Counted from the stretch's first letter, positions 31,314-41,153 are shown. The stretch: 64,000 nucleotides of DNA from Symbioplanes lichenis (GCF_030709675.1 NZ_JAUZQD010000015.1:186001-250000); one strand, 5' to 3'. Numbers and translations are program-made. The notes: generated by a model from the sequence alone, not told the origin.

Positions 31314-31880
31314 GTGGGTACCATCGTCCTCTGCTGTGCGGTGGAGGCGGTGATCTTGCTCGGGATCGAGGGGTACGACCCCGATTGGCACCACGACGCG
31401 GCCGCCCTGGCCGCCGTCCACAGAGCACGGTTCTCGCGGCTCATCGGCCGGAAGCTGATGTCCGGCTGGCTCATGTGGAACATGGCCGAGCGCGGCTGGT
31501 TCGCCGACGGCCCGGTGATCCTCGGCTTCGGTGAGACGAACGTCGAAATTACCCACCGCAAGTTCGATGAGTGCGCGATCACCTGGAACAGGGTCGACAT
31601 GAGCGCCCCGATCGACTGGTTCGCGAGCGGGATCCAGCTCGACTGGCGGGCCGACCCGCACTCCGCCCTGCGCAACGCCCGCGACAAGGTCCTGCGCGAG
31701 GTCAACATCATCGAGCTGGTCACGGTGGCCGAGTGGCGCCCCCGGGTCCTGCACGCGGTCGAGTTCCTCTTCGAGGGCGCGCGCCTGGCCGTCTACAACG
31801 CCATGGACGAGAACGGCCTGACCGACGTCCCTGAGTGGGACCTCCCGGTCAACAACTGGCGCCGCGTCCGCGTCGCCTGA
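31314..31880 (+). CDS. Conserved hypothetical protein
   Basis: A 188-residue protein with GTG start at 31314; GTG at 31350 is a plausible internal start. It contains GIEGYDPDWHHDAAALAAVHRARF and DCAITWNRVDMSAPIDWFAS-type blocks, is rich in Trp and shows no membrane segment or known motif. I do not recognise the family. It converges with the LOG-family gene with seven bases between stops. Confidence 0.7.
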   Translation: MGTIVLCCAVEAVILLGIEGYDPDWHHDAAALAAVHRARFSRLIGRKLMSGWLMWNMAERGWFADGPVILGFGETNVEITHRKFDECAITWNRVDMSAPIDWFASGIQLDWRADPHSALRNARDKVLREVNIIELVTVAEWRPRVLHAVEFLFEGARLAVYNAMDENGLTDVPEWDLPVNNWRRVRVA

Positions 31881-31887
31881 CGCTCGC

Positions 31888-33051
31888 TCAGGCCGCCGGT
31901 GCTTCCAGGGCGGCCATCGCCTCGTCGAGGTCGTCGGTCACCACGAGCAGGTGTGACTGGTCGCCGTGCGGGGAGCGGGCGAGCAGCGGCCTGAGCAGCG
32001 CTTCGACCGGGAGCCCGGCCCAGTGGGCGCGGCCCAGGAAGACGAAGGCGCCCGACGGGCCGTCGGTGCGATAGAACGTCTTGGTCGCCGCCTGGAACAC
32101 CTCCTGCACGGTGCCGGCCCAGCCGGGCGCGAAGACGATGCCGCCCCGGGCCAGGCGCAGGATCGAGTCCTCCCGGACGGCGTTGGAGAAGTACTTGCCG
32201 ATCTGGCCGGCGAAGAGGTTGGCGGGCTCGTGGCCGTACAGCCAGGTGGGGAGGGCCAGACCGCCGTGCTCCAGATCCGCTGGTGCAGGGAAAAGCTCGC
32301 GGACCGCCAGGGCCGCGGCCGTGAAGGGATCGTGATCGCGGAAGTCGGGCGCGGGGGCGAGCAGGTCGATCGCCTTCGTCAGCTCCGCGGCCGAGCGCGT
32401 GGCGAAATAGGCCCCCAGGTTCGCGGCCTCCATGACCCCGGGCCCGCCGCCGGTCACGATCAGCCGCCCGGCGCCGGCCAGGCGGTGCGCCAGCTCGGCC
32501 GCCATCCGGTACGCGTCGGAGCCGCGCGGCTCGGCGTGCCCGCCCATGATTCCCACCGCGCCGCGGGGCCCGTGCGCCTCGAACCACGCGGCCAGGGCCT
32601 TGCCCAGCGCGTTGTCGATGCCCGCGTCGTGCAGCCGCTGCGCGATCGCCTCGCGAAGATCCGGCGCCGCGCCGCCGTGGTCGAGGAAGTGCTGGTAGAC
32701 CAGCGTGTCGTACATGCCGGCGAAGCCGTGCTCGGCGAACCCGGCCGCCAGATCCTCGGGCGTGTAGAGCAGTGCCGGATGGGTCGGGAAGGGACGCTCG
32801 TCGAAGGGCGGGATCACGTGCGCCCCGCGCCGGATCACGTCGAGCTCCGCCTCGGCCGACGGCAGCTCGCAGCCCACGAAGAGGGTGCCCGTGACGTCGA
32901 CCGCCGACAGGTCCGGCGGCTCCCGGTCCAGGCGCAGGCCGAGCACGATCAGGCCGGCCAGCGACCGCTTCGCCAGGTGCGTGTCGAACTCGGCCCGCGA
33001 CTCGATCTCGAACTCGGTCGCGTCGAAGGGCTGGTGAGGATCGCCGAACAT
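31888..33051 (-). CDS. LOG-family Rossmann protein
   Basis: The 387-residue protein carries the LOG (lysine-decarboxylase-like/cytokinin riboside phosphoribohydrolase) signatures: GGHAEPRG, TGGGPGVMEAANLGAY and, in place of PGGxGTxxE, a degenerate FAPGWAGTVQEVF. The N-terminal 140 residues are an extra domain. LOG enzymes cleave ribose from nucleoside 5'-monophosphates, but the altered PGGxGT motif makes the reaction uncertain. The ATG at 33051 has no ribosome binding site; a TACCCT box ends six bases before it, so the gene is probably leaderless. Confidence 0.85.
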   Translation of the reverse strand: MFGDPHQPFDATEFEIESRAEFDTHLAKRSLAGLIVLGLRLDREPPDLSAVDVTGTLFVGCELPSAEAELDVIRRGAHVIPPFDERPFPTHPALLYTPEDLAAGFAEHGFAGMYDTLVYQHFLDHGGAAPDLREAIAQRLHDAGIDNALGKALAAWFEAHGPRGAVGIMGGHAEPRGSDAYRMAAELAHRLAGAGRLIVTGGGPGVMEAANLGAYFATRSAAELTKAIDLLAPAPDFRDHDPFTAAALAVRELFPAPADLEHGGLALPTWLYGHEPANLFAGQIGKYFSNAVREDSILRLARGGIVFAPGWAGTVQEVFQAATKTFYRTDGPSGAFVFLGRAHWAGLPVEALLRPLLARSPHGDQSHLLVVTDDLDEAMAALEAPAA

Positions 33052-33138
33052 GGTCGTAGGGTAGCCATCGCTGTCCCGGCCGCACGCTCTCGGCACGGCT
33101 CGGGATGATCCAGCGGCGGGACCGGGTTGAATGGTGGC

Positions 33139-33561
33139 ATGCAGAATCTCCTTCCCGAGCCCCCGGCCACGCGGATCCCCGCGGACGAGGCCGCCGAGGC
33201 TGCCCTGGCCACGGCCGCGCAGACCGGCAGCGACGACGCCTACAAGGAGGTGGCGGCGAAGTTCCCGGCGTTCAGCGGGGGATGGGCCGCCCTGGCCGAG
33301 AGCGCGCTGGCCGCGCAGCAGCCGGTGACCGCTTACGCGTACGCCCGGACTGGCTACCACCGCGGCCTGGACGCCCTGCGCCGCAACGGCTGGAAGGGCC
33401 ACGGGCCGGTGCCGTGGGCGCACGAGCCGAACCGCGGCTTCCTGCGGGCGCTGCACGCGCTGTCCCTGGCGGCCGCCGAGATCGGCGAGGCGGACGAGGC
33501 GGCGCGGTGCGCGCAGTTCCTGCGGGACAGCGACCCGGTGGCGGCGGACGCGCTTTCCTGA
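33139..33561 (+). CDS. DUF3151 family protein
   Basis: A 140-residue soluble protein starting MQNLLPEPPATRIPADEAAE, rich in Ala and with YARTGYHRGLDALRRNGWKG and RALHALSLAAAEIGE, typical of the actinobacterial DUF3151 family. Function unknown. It is divergent from the LOG gene, and its neighbourhood (fba, purA) is conserved. The ATG at 33139 is used; an upstream TTG at 33127 is less likely. Confidence 0.85.
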   Translation: MQNLLPEPPATRIPADEAAEAALATAAQTGSDDAYKEVAAKFPAFSGGWAALAESALAAQQPVTAYAYARTGYHRGLDALRRNGWKGHGPVPWAHEPNRGFLRALHALSLAAAEIGEADEAARCAQFLRDSDPVAADALS

Positions 33562-33578
33562 TCGACGGCTGCCGGCTT

Positions 33579-33614
33579 CGGCGAGGCCCCTCGGATCTCC
33601 GGCGGGCCTCGCCG
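33579..33614 (+). terminator. Terminator after DUF3151 gene
   Basis: Perfect 11-bp stem (33579-33589 with 33604-33614), 14-base loop, followed by CGTTTCTCGCTTTGT. It may also serve the minus-strand ParA-like gene that ends at 33644. Confidence 0.75.
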
Positions 33615-33643
33615 CGTTTCTCGCTTTGTCGTGCCGGCCGTAG

Positions 33644-36463
33644 TTACAGGCCCTCGGCCACCGCTGCCGCGATCTTGAGCCAGCTGTCGCGGGTGCCGTT
33701 GGAGAGGTGCCCGTAACGCAGCGGCTCGCCGGAGTCGATCAGCTTCTCGTAGGGCGCCAGCAGCACCGCCCGCGTCCGCGCCGCGAAGTGCCGCTGGATC
33801 GCCGGCAGGTCGATGTCCTTGCGGGTCGGCGGCATCGTGACCACGCTGATCGCCTGCCGCACCAGCCGCTGCCGGCCGCTCTGCTCCAGGTGGTCGAGCA
33901 TCCGCGCCGCGGTCTCGGCCGAGTCGTTACGAGCCGACATCGTGATCACCAGCTGATCGGTCGCATCCATCGCGGCCTGCCAGTTCTGGGCGCGCACGTT
34001 GTTGCCGGTGTCCACGAAGATCAACTTGTAGAACCGGCTGACGATCTCCCGGATCTCCGCGAAGGCCCCGGCGGTCAGCATCTCGCCCGCCGTCGCCGAC
34101 TCGTCCGACGCCAGCACGTCGAACATGCCCTCGCCCTGCGCCCGCACGTACTGCGACAGGTCACCGACCCGCCCGTGCGACCCGCGGAAGAGATGCAGGT
34201 CCCGCATCATGTCCCGCACGGTCCGCGCGTGGAAGTCCTGCTGCGCCCGCATGCCGAGCGTGCCCTGCGTCTCGTTGTTGTCCCAGGCCAGCACGTAGCC
34301 GCCGCGCTTCTGCCCGAACGTCATCGCGAGCAGCAGCACCGCCACGGTCTTCCCGGCCCCGCCCTTCGGGTTGACCACGGTCACCTGCCGCAGCCCGCCG
34401 AAGTTCCGCCGCACCATCTCGACGTCCCGCTTGTACTCCTGCTCCCGCTTGCCGGGCGCCATGCGCACCAGGCCGCCGGTCCCCTTCCGCAGCAGCGCCC
34501 GGGGCCCCATCGTCGCCGTCGGCTCGGCCGGCTTGGCCAGCCGCCGCCGCGCGAACTCCTCCGCGGTCGGAGTGCCGTCCGAAACCCACGGCAGCTGCTG
34601 GTAGGGGTCGGCCTCCGGGTCAACCTGCGGAAGCTGCTGAGCCCCGGCCGCGGCCGCCCGCGGGTCCACAGCGTTCGGGTCCATGACCGGCGGGTACGGC
34701 CCGGGGATCGGCTGCCCGGCCTGCCACTGCTGCCGCGGCTGGCCGTAGGCGTCCACCGGATAGGCCGCCTGACCGCCCTGGTCCGGCTGCCCGGGGTAGC
34801 CCACCTGTCCGCTCTGGTCCGGCTGGCCCGGGTAGCCGGGCTGTGCGGGGTATCCGGGCTGGCCCCAGGGCTGCCCCGGCTGCGGCTGACCGTACGGCTG
34901 TCCCGGCTGAGCGTGGCCCGGCTGCGGCTGTCCCGGCTGAGCGTGACCCGGCTGCGGCTGCCCCGGTTGGGCGTGGCCCGGCTGCGGCTGTCCCGGTCGG
35001 GCGTGGCCCGGCTGCGGTTGCGCCTGCGCCTGGGCGGGAGTCGCTGGGCCGGGCTGCGCTGCCGAGGGCGGCGGTGTCGGAGACTGCGAGGCCGGAGCCT
35101 GCGCCCCGGGCGGAACCGTCGCGGACCCGTGGGGCGTGGTGCCCCCGGGCGCGCCGGCGCCATACGGACCGGGCGCCGCCGGAACATTCGGCCCGGGCCC
35201 CTGCTGCGTGGAACCCGGCTTCCCCGGCGCAGCCGGAGTGGCTTGCCCCGCCGCTGGCTTCCCCGGTGCTCCCGGAGTGGCTTGTCCCGCAGCGGGCTTC
35301 GCCGGTGTCCCCGGCGTGGCTTGCCCCGGCGCGGCTTGTCCGGCTGCGGGCTTCGCCGGTGCTCCTGGAGTGGCCTGACCGGTCGAGGGACGCTGCGGCG
35401 GCTGGGACCAGGGCGAATCCGCGCCCGGTGCCCCCAGCGACACCGATCCGCCGGCCGGCCTGAGCGCCACAGAACCGCTGGCAGGCGCCTTCCCGGTCGC
35501 ATCACTCTGGGCGTCGTTCGCCGCCGCAGGTGCCCCGGAAGCAGGAGCCGCAGAGATCGGAGCCGCGGAAGTGCCGGCCGGCACCCCGGAAGCCGGAGTC
35601 GCGGAGCTTCCCGCAGGCGCCGCCGAAGCCGGAGCCGCAGCACTCGACGCCGGCTGCGAGCCGGTCGTCGGCTGGGCGCCCGTGCTCGTGGCCGGCCGCG
35701 CGGCCGCGCCCGTGGTCGGCTGGGCGCCCGTGCCCGTGGCCGGCCGCGCGGCCGCGCCCGTGGTCGGCTGGGCGCCCGCGCCCGTGGTCGGCTGGGTGGG
35801 GGCACCCGAGGTCGGCCGGCCCGGCGCCCCGGAAGTCGGCTGGGGCGCGCGCCCGTTGGTCCCGCTCACGCTGGGGCCGGAAGGCGTGCCCGGACCCCGG
35901 AACAGGCTGGCGGGCGGCGTCGGGTGGCTCTCCGGCAGCGGGGCCGGGCTGACCTGGCCGGAAGGCGAGGCGCCGCCCTGCGACCAGGGCCGGCCGGTGC
36001 CGTCGGGAGCCGGTGGCACATTGTGTCCCGGAACGCCGGCGCCAGAAACGCCGCTGCTTCCGTAGGTGCCACTCCCCGGGCCGCTTCCATAAGCGGTGCC
36101 GGCCGGGCCGGACGTCGGGATCGGGCCACCCGCCGGACCGGGCGTCGGGATCGGGCCGTTGCCGTGCACCGCCGGCCCGCCACCGTTGCCGTTACCAGCG
36201 GGGCCACCGTTGGGGAAGTTGCCATAGGGAGAGGACGGGCCGGGCTGCTGCGACCCGCGCTCACCCGGGCGGTAAACGCCGCCGGCGGGTGCGGGCTGGG
36301 CCGGGGGCGGGTACGCCGGGGCGGGGGTGTGCGGCGCCGGCCGGCCCCCGGGTGCCGGCGTGTTGTCCAGCTCCTCCGGCGGCCAGAAGGGCTCGACGTC
36401 CCGGTCGGGTGTCGTGCCGTTCGTGCCCGGGACGTAGACGCGGTCGGCGTGCTCGTCCTCCAC
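33644..36463 (-). CDS. ParA/MinD-type ATPase with very long Pro/Gln/Gly-rich N-terminus (EspI-like)
   Basis: Of 939 residues, the first about 650 are low-complexity: Pro/Ala/Thr repeats (TGAAARPATGTGAQPTTG), then HAQPGQPQPG tandem units (codons near 34900-35000) and YPGQPDQGG. The C-terminal 245 residues are a deviant Walker A ATPase: VTVVNPKGGAGKTVAVLLLA with the signature KGGxGKT Lys, and VDTGNN as Walker B. This layout is that of EspI, which works with ESX type VII secretion in mycobacteria. No ESX gene is in the window. GTG start at 36463 with GGGGAGG upstream. It is the last gene of a purA-lipid kinase operon. Confidence 0.82.
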   Translation of the reverse strand: MEDEHADRVYVPGTNGTTPDRDVEPFWPPEELDNTPAPGGRPAPHTPAPAYPPPAQPAPAGGVYRPGERGSQQPGPSSPYGNFPNGGPAGNGNGGGPAVHGNGPIPTPGPAGGPIPTSGPAGTAYGSGPGSGTYGSSGVSGAGVPGHNVPPAPDGTGRPWSQGGASPSGQVSPAPLPESHPTPPASLFRGPGTPSGPSVSGTNGRAPQPTSGAPGRPTSGAPTQPTTGAGAQPTTGAAARPATGTGAQPTTGAAARPATSTGAQPTTGSQPASSAAAPASAAPAGSSATPASGVPAGTSAAPISAAPASGAPAAANDAQSDATGKAPASGSVALRPAGGSVSLGAPGADSPWSQPPQRPSTGQATPGAPAKPAAGQAAPGQATPGTPAKPAAGQATPGAPGKPAAGQATPAAPGKPGSTQQGPGPNVPAAPGPYGAGAPGGTTPHGSATVPPGAQAPASQSPTPPPSAAQPGPATPAQAQAQPQPGHARPGQPQPGHAQPGQPQPGHAQPGQPQPGHAQPGQPYGQPQPGQPWGQPGYPAQPGYPGQPDQSGQVGYPGQPDQGGQAAYPVDAYGQPRQQWQAGQPIPGPYPPVMDPNAVDPRAAAAGAQQLPQVDPEADPYQQLPWVSDGTPTAEEFARRRLAKPAEPTATMGPRALLRKGTGGLVRMAPGKREQEYKRDVEMVRRNFGGLRQVTVVNPKGGAGKTVAVLLLAMTFGQKRGGYVLAWDNNETQGTLGMRAQQDFHARTVRDMMRDLHLFRGSHGRVGDLSQYVRAQGEGMFDVLASDESATAGEMLTAGAFAEIREIVSRFYKLIFVDTGNNVRAQNWQAAMDATDQLVITMSARNDSAETAARMLDHLEQSGRQRLVRQAISVVTMPPTRKDIDLPAIQRHFAARTRAVLLAPYEKLIDSGEPLRYGHLSNGTRDSWLKIAAAVAEGL

Positions 36464-36528
36464 GGATGGATCCTCCCCGTCAAGCTCAGTCGTACCTGCG
36501 TGCTATCTCTTCAGACTCGCACAAACGG

Positions 36529-37665
36529 TCATGCCTCGTACACTGCCCAGGCCCCGGGCTCGGTCCACCACGAGCGCTTGCGGGCCATGGTGCCCGCGAC
36601 GCCGTCGTCGAGGAACTGCAGCTCGCCGTCGCGGGGGAGCACCGAGACGGCTCGGCCCCGGGCGCGGCGCACCTCGACGCGTACCGTCGGCTTCTTGAAG
36701 CGCTGCTTGACCACTTTCGGCACCGCGACCGCGACCTCGACCCGGCCGTCGGTGGGGTCGCCGTCGGCGAGCAGGCGCAGCCCGTCGAACTCCGCGTAAG
36801 CCCCGGCGTTACCGATCGCACACGCGACGATGCCGTCTGTGCCGTCGGAGAGGACCGCGTCGTCGACCTCGATCCGGCCGCGCCACGGCACCGCGCGGCC
36901 GGCGTCGTCGACTCCGCCGACCAGGGCGCCGTCCACAGTGACCGATCCGCCGTCGTTGCGCAGCAGGTCGAGCCGCCGCACGCTGCCCTTCAGAACCGCG
37001 GCGGCCACCGCGGCGGGCTCGCGAGGCAGGCCCAGCTGCGCGGCAAGGTCTCCCTTGTTGCCCGGATCGAGCGGCAGGATGCCGATCGGCGGCAGGTCCG
37101 GCACCGTGCGGTTGTCGGCCAGGTCGGCGGGACGCTTGCTCGGCGGCGGCGCATAGCGCCGGACGAGTCGCCGCATCACGGCCCGGAGCTGCCCGTCTGT
37201 CGCGGTGGCGACCACGAGGCGCACCTTGCTGTCCGCGTCGGGCCAGGACAATCCGTCGGTACGCGGCGCAGCGTCGAGCCGCGCGATCACCGCGTCGATC
37301 TCGGCGTCCGACCCGGCGACCACGGTCTCGACCCGCGCCCCGGCCTCGGTGAGCGCCTCGGCGCACTTGAGCACAGGCACCCGCGGCGCGGCGCACGATC
37401 CACAGCCACCCTCGCCGTGATCGTGCCCACACCCGCTCGCGCTTCCCATGCCGTCCACACGGCCCGCACCGCCCGAACCGTTCACCGAACCCGCAACGCC
37501 GCCCGAATTGTCCGCCGCGTTACCGCCCGAGCCGCCCGAGTGGCCGGTCGCAGCGCCCGCCGGGGCGCCCGAATTGTCCGTGACGCCGCACGCGCCGCAA
37601 GCACCCCCGCAGCCGCCGGCGTCCGAGCCGTTCTCCGCGAGGCTCAGCAGGATGACGTCGTACAT
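36529..37665 (-). CDS. Lipid/diacylglycerol kinase-like protein with Cys/His-rich N-terminus
   Basis: A 378-residue protein. The first about 100 residues are Gly-rich and hold nine potential metal ligands: C19, C23, C26 and C79, H81, H83, C88, C91, C101. The rest follows the diacylglycerol-kinase-like fold: VRLVVATATDGQLRAVM, GILPLDPGNKGDLA (GGDGT-like region), and LKGSVRRLDLLR. The classical GGDGT motif is not clearly present, so kinase activity is doubtful. It lies directly after purA (one base apart), so it is cotranscribed. The function is unknown. Confidence 0.7.
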   Translation of the reverse strand: MYDVILLSLAENGSDAGGCGGACGACGVTDNSGAPAGAATGHSGGSGGNAADNSGGVAGSVNGSGGAGRVDGMGSASGCGHDHGEGGCGSCAAPRVPVLKCAEALTEAGARVETVVAGSDAEIDAVIARLDAAPRTDGLSWPDADSKVRLVVATATDGQLRAVMRRLVRRYAPPPSKRPADLADNRTVPDLPPIGILPLDPGNKGDLAAQLGLPREPAAVAAAVLKGSVRRLDLLRNDGGSVTVDGALVGGVDDAGRAVPWRGRIEVDDAVLSDGTDGIVACAIGNAGAYAEFDGLRLLADGDPTDGRVEVAVAVPKVVKQRFKKPTVRVEVRRARGRAVSVLPRDGELQFLDDGVAGTMARKRSWWTEPGAWAVYEA

Positions 37666-37666
37666 G

Positions 37667-38959
<1,293 letters not shown>

Positions 38960-39051
38960 TTTGACTGACGCCTTCCGTTGACACACGGCGTACGCGGAGA
39001 GGTCCGGGTACTGCCGAAGTTTACGCGACTCCGCAGCTCAACGCCGGACGG

Positions 39052-39140
39052 TTGTCCACAGGTCGGACCCGTTATCCACAGGGTCGCCGAGTTATCCACA
39101 GGCTGTGATCACGTGATTGCGCCGGGTGCAATGTGGACAA
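39052..39140. promoter_or_regulatory. Cluster of four DnaA boxes between purA and purD
   Basis: TTGTCCACA at 39052-39060, TTATCCACA at 39072-39080 and 39092-39100, and an inverted copy (TGTGGACAA) at 39132-39140. All are exact DnaA box matches, and their start positions differ by multiples of 20 bp (about two helical turns). A palindrome ATCACGTGAT lies at 39108-39117 between boxes 3 and 4. The cluster lies in the 218-bp divergent region of purA and purD. Confidence 0.8.
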
Positions 39141-39177
39141 GTTCGGTCGTTCCAGCGGCGGCCCGTAGGATCGCCGG

Positions 39178-40419
39178 GTGCGCGTACTTCTCATCGGATC
39201 CGGCGGGCGTGAGCACGCCCTCGCAGTCGGCCTGGCCGCAGACCCCTCGGTGGAGCAGCTCTTCGCCGCCCCCGGCAACCCGGGCATCGCGGCGGTCGCC
39301 GAGCTGCGCGACGTCCAGGCCACCGATCCCGCGGCGGTGGCCGCGCTGGCGGTCGAGCTGGCGGCCGACCTCGTGGTGATCGGCCCGGAGGCCCCGCTCG
39401 TGGCGGGCGTCGCCGATGCCGTACGCGCGAAGGGTGTCGCCTGCTTCGGCCCGAGCGCCGCCGCCGCGCAGCTCGAGGGCTCGAAGGCCTTCGCCAAAGA
39501 GGTGATGACCGCGGCCGGCGTGCCCACCGCCCGGGCCCACGCGTGCTCGACGGCCGAGGAGGTCACCGCGGCGCTGACCGAGTTCGGCGCGCCCTATGTG
39601 GTGAAAAACGACGGCCTCGCCGCGGGCAAGGGCGTCGTGGTCACCGACTCGCTGACCGTCGCCGCCCAGCACGCCTCCGAGTGCGGCCAGGTCGTGATCG
39701 AGGAGTTCCTCTCCGGCCCCGAGGTGTCGCTCTTCGTGGTCACCGACGGCACCACGGCCGTCCCCCTCATGCCGGCCCAAGACTTCAAGCGCGTCGGCGA
39801 CGGCGACGCCGGACCCAACACCGGCGGCATGGGTGCTTACGCGCCGCTGCCCTGGGCGCCCGCCGACCTGGTCGACCGCGTCCTGGCCGAGACGGTCGAG
39901 CCAACCCTGGCCGAGATGCGCAAGCGCGGCGTCCCGTTCGCGGGGCTGCTTTATGTCGGCCTTGCCCTGACCCCGGCCGGCCCCAAGGTCATCGAGTTCA
40001 ACGCCCGCTTCGGCGACCCCGAGACCCAGGTCGTCCTGGCCCTCCTCGAGACGCCCCTGGCCAAGCTCCTCCACGCCGCTGCCGCCGGCACGCTCGCCGA
40101 CTTCCCGCCCCTGACCTGGCGCGACGGCTCGGCGGTGACCGTGGTGATCGCCAGCCACAACTACCCCGGCACCCCTCGCACGGGCGACCCGATCGAGGGC
40201 GGCGAGCAGCCCGGCGTCATCCACGCCGGCACCGCCCGCACCGCCGACGGCACCCTGGTCTCCGCGGGCGGCCGCGTCCTGAGCGCCACAGCCACGGGCG
40301 CCGACCTCGCAGCGGCGCGCTCGGCGGCCTACGCCCTGGTCGACAGCATCAAGCTGGAGGGCTCTCACCACCGCACCGACATCGCCCTCGCCGCCGTCGA
40401 GGGCCGCATCACCATCTGA
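39178..40419 (+). CDS. purD: Phosphoribosylamine-glycine ligase (GAR synthetase)
   Basis: The 413-residue ATP-grasp enzyme couples phosphoribosylamine and glycine. Start MRVLLIGSGGREHALAVGLA matches PurD exactly; the ATP-grasp core includes VKNDGLAAGKGVVV and LYVGLALTPAGPKVIEFNARFGDPETQ. The start is GTG at 39178. No ribosome binding site is seen, but TAGGAT six bases upstream suggests a leaderless transcript. The fourth DnaA box lies about 38 bp before the start. Confidence 0.97.
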   Translation: MRVLLIGSGGREHALAVGLAADPSVEQLFAAPGNPGIAAVAELRDVQATDPAAVAALAVELAADLVVIGPEAPLVAGVADAVRAKGVACFGPSAAAAQLEGSKAFAKEVMTAAGVPTARAHACSTAEEVTAALTEFGAPYVVKNDGLAAGKGVVVTDSLTVAAQHASECGQVVIEEFLSGPEVSLFVVTDGTTAVPLMPAQDFKRVGDGDAGPNTGGMGAYAPLPWAPADLVDRVLAETVEPTLAEMRKRGVPFAGLLYVGLALTPAGPKVIEFNARFGDPETQVVLALLETPLAKLLHAAAAGTLADFPPLTWRDGSAVTVVIASHNYPGTPRTGDPIEGGEQPGVIHAGTARTADGTLVSAGGRVLSATATGADLAAARSAAYALVDSIKLEGSHHRTDIALAAVEGRITI

Positions 40420-40427
40420 CCGGCTGC

Positions 40428-40523
40428 CGTGAGGCCATCGCATTCCACCTCGCGGGGCTGCGGGAGTCCGGCGCGGTGGTTCCGGCTCCGACGGCGGAAG
40501 CGGTGGAGCTCGTCGCGGCCTGA
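40428..40523 (+). pseudogene. HicB antitoxin remnant (C-terminal piece)
   Basis: An in-frame 31-residue stretch, REAIAFHLAGLRESGAVVPA..., then TAEAVELVAA and a stop, matches the C-terminal tail typical of HicB antitoxins (EAI-FHLEGL---G---P). It lies nine bases after the purD stop with no start codon, ribosome binding site, or N-terminal half, and no hicA toxin gene nearby. It is probably a relic of a deleted toxin-antitoxin pair. Confidence 0.65.
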
Positions 40524-40531
40524 CACGCGAA

Positions 40532-40562
40532 CCGGCCCGGATCCGCGAGGGGTCCGGGCCGG
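40532..40562. terminator. Terminator between purD/hicB remnant and SCP2 gene
   Basis: A perfect 10-bp stem CCGGCCCGGA/TCCGGGCCGG (40532-40541 and 40553-40562), loop 11. It lies between convergent genes and can serve both. Confidence 0.8.
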
Positions 40563-40582
40563 CGGCGTCAAGAAAACGCGGG

Positions 40583-41035
40583 TCAGCCCTTCGGGATGTC
40601 GAAGAGCTTGGCGACCGAGGCGGCCAGCCCCAGGTCGCCCTTCGCCTTGATCTTGCCGGTCATGAACATCATCATCGGGTTGCCGTCGCCCGAGACGACC
40701 TTGAGGAAGGTCAGCGGGTCCATGGTCATGGCCAGCTTGGGCTCGCGGGCCGGCTGGTTGGTGACGGTGCAGGCGCCGTTCTCGATGACGGTCTCGTAGG
40801 TGTCGGTGGTGCCGCCCGGGCCGCCCGTGATGTTCCAGTGGATGACGGCCTGGGTCGCGCCGGCGCGGTCGGCGCGGAAGAGCGTGGGCATCCGGCTGAA
40901 GACCTCGTCGAGGATCTTGCCGCGGCCCTCGGCGCCCATGATCTCGGTGATCTTCGAGTCCGGCGTCGACTTCACCAGCTGGGTGAACTCCTTCGGGCCG
41001 ATCTGGGCGAGCGTCTCGGGGCTGAAATCAGTCAT
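40583..41035 (-). CDS. SCP2 sterol-binding domain protein
   Basis: A 150-residue protein with the SCP2 fold signature near the C-terminus (KLAMTMDPLTFLKVVSGDGNPMMMFMTGKIKAKGDLGLAASV, where the gain of a hydrophobic ligand tunnel is expected). Bacterial SCP2 proteins bind lipids or acyl chains; the ligand here is unknown. The ATG at 41035 has GGAAGG six bases upstream. It is divergent from the ArsR-type gene. Confidence 0.88.
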   Translation of the reverse strand: MTDFSPETLAQIGPKEFTQLVKSTPDSKITEIMGAEGRGKILDEVFSRMPTLFRADRAGATQAVIHWNITGGPGGTTDTYETVIENGACTVTNQPAREPKLAMTMDPLTFLKVVSGDGNPMMMFMTGKIKAKGDLGLAASVAKLFDIPKG

Positions 41036-41117
41036 CGGTGACCTTCCGGGTTGAGCGCCAGTCCTACTCACGAGTAACCCTAGCGACCGCCACTGGGAAC
41101 CGCAGTCTCTCAACCCC

Positions 41118-41131
41118 CCAACGACCGTTGG
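41118..41131. promoter_or_regulatory. Palindrome CCAACG-AC-CGTTGG, candidate ArsR-type operator
   Basis: The 14-bp palindrome is 23 bp before the regulator gene start and just before a TAGACT box (41141-41146) that probably acts as -10 of a leaderless or near-leaderless transcript. Autoregulation by the next gene product is the simplest reading. Confidence 0.45.
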
Positions 41132-41153
41132 ACAGTGAGGTAGACTCCCCAAC

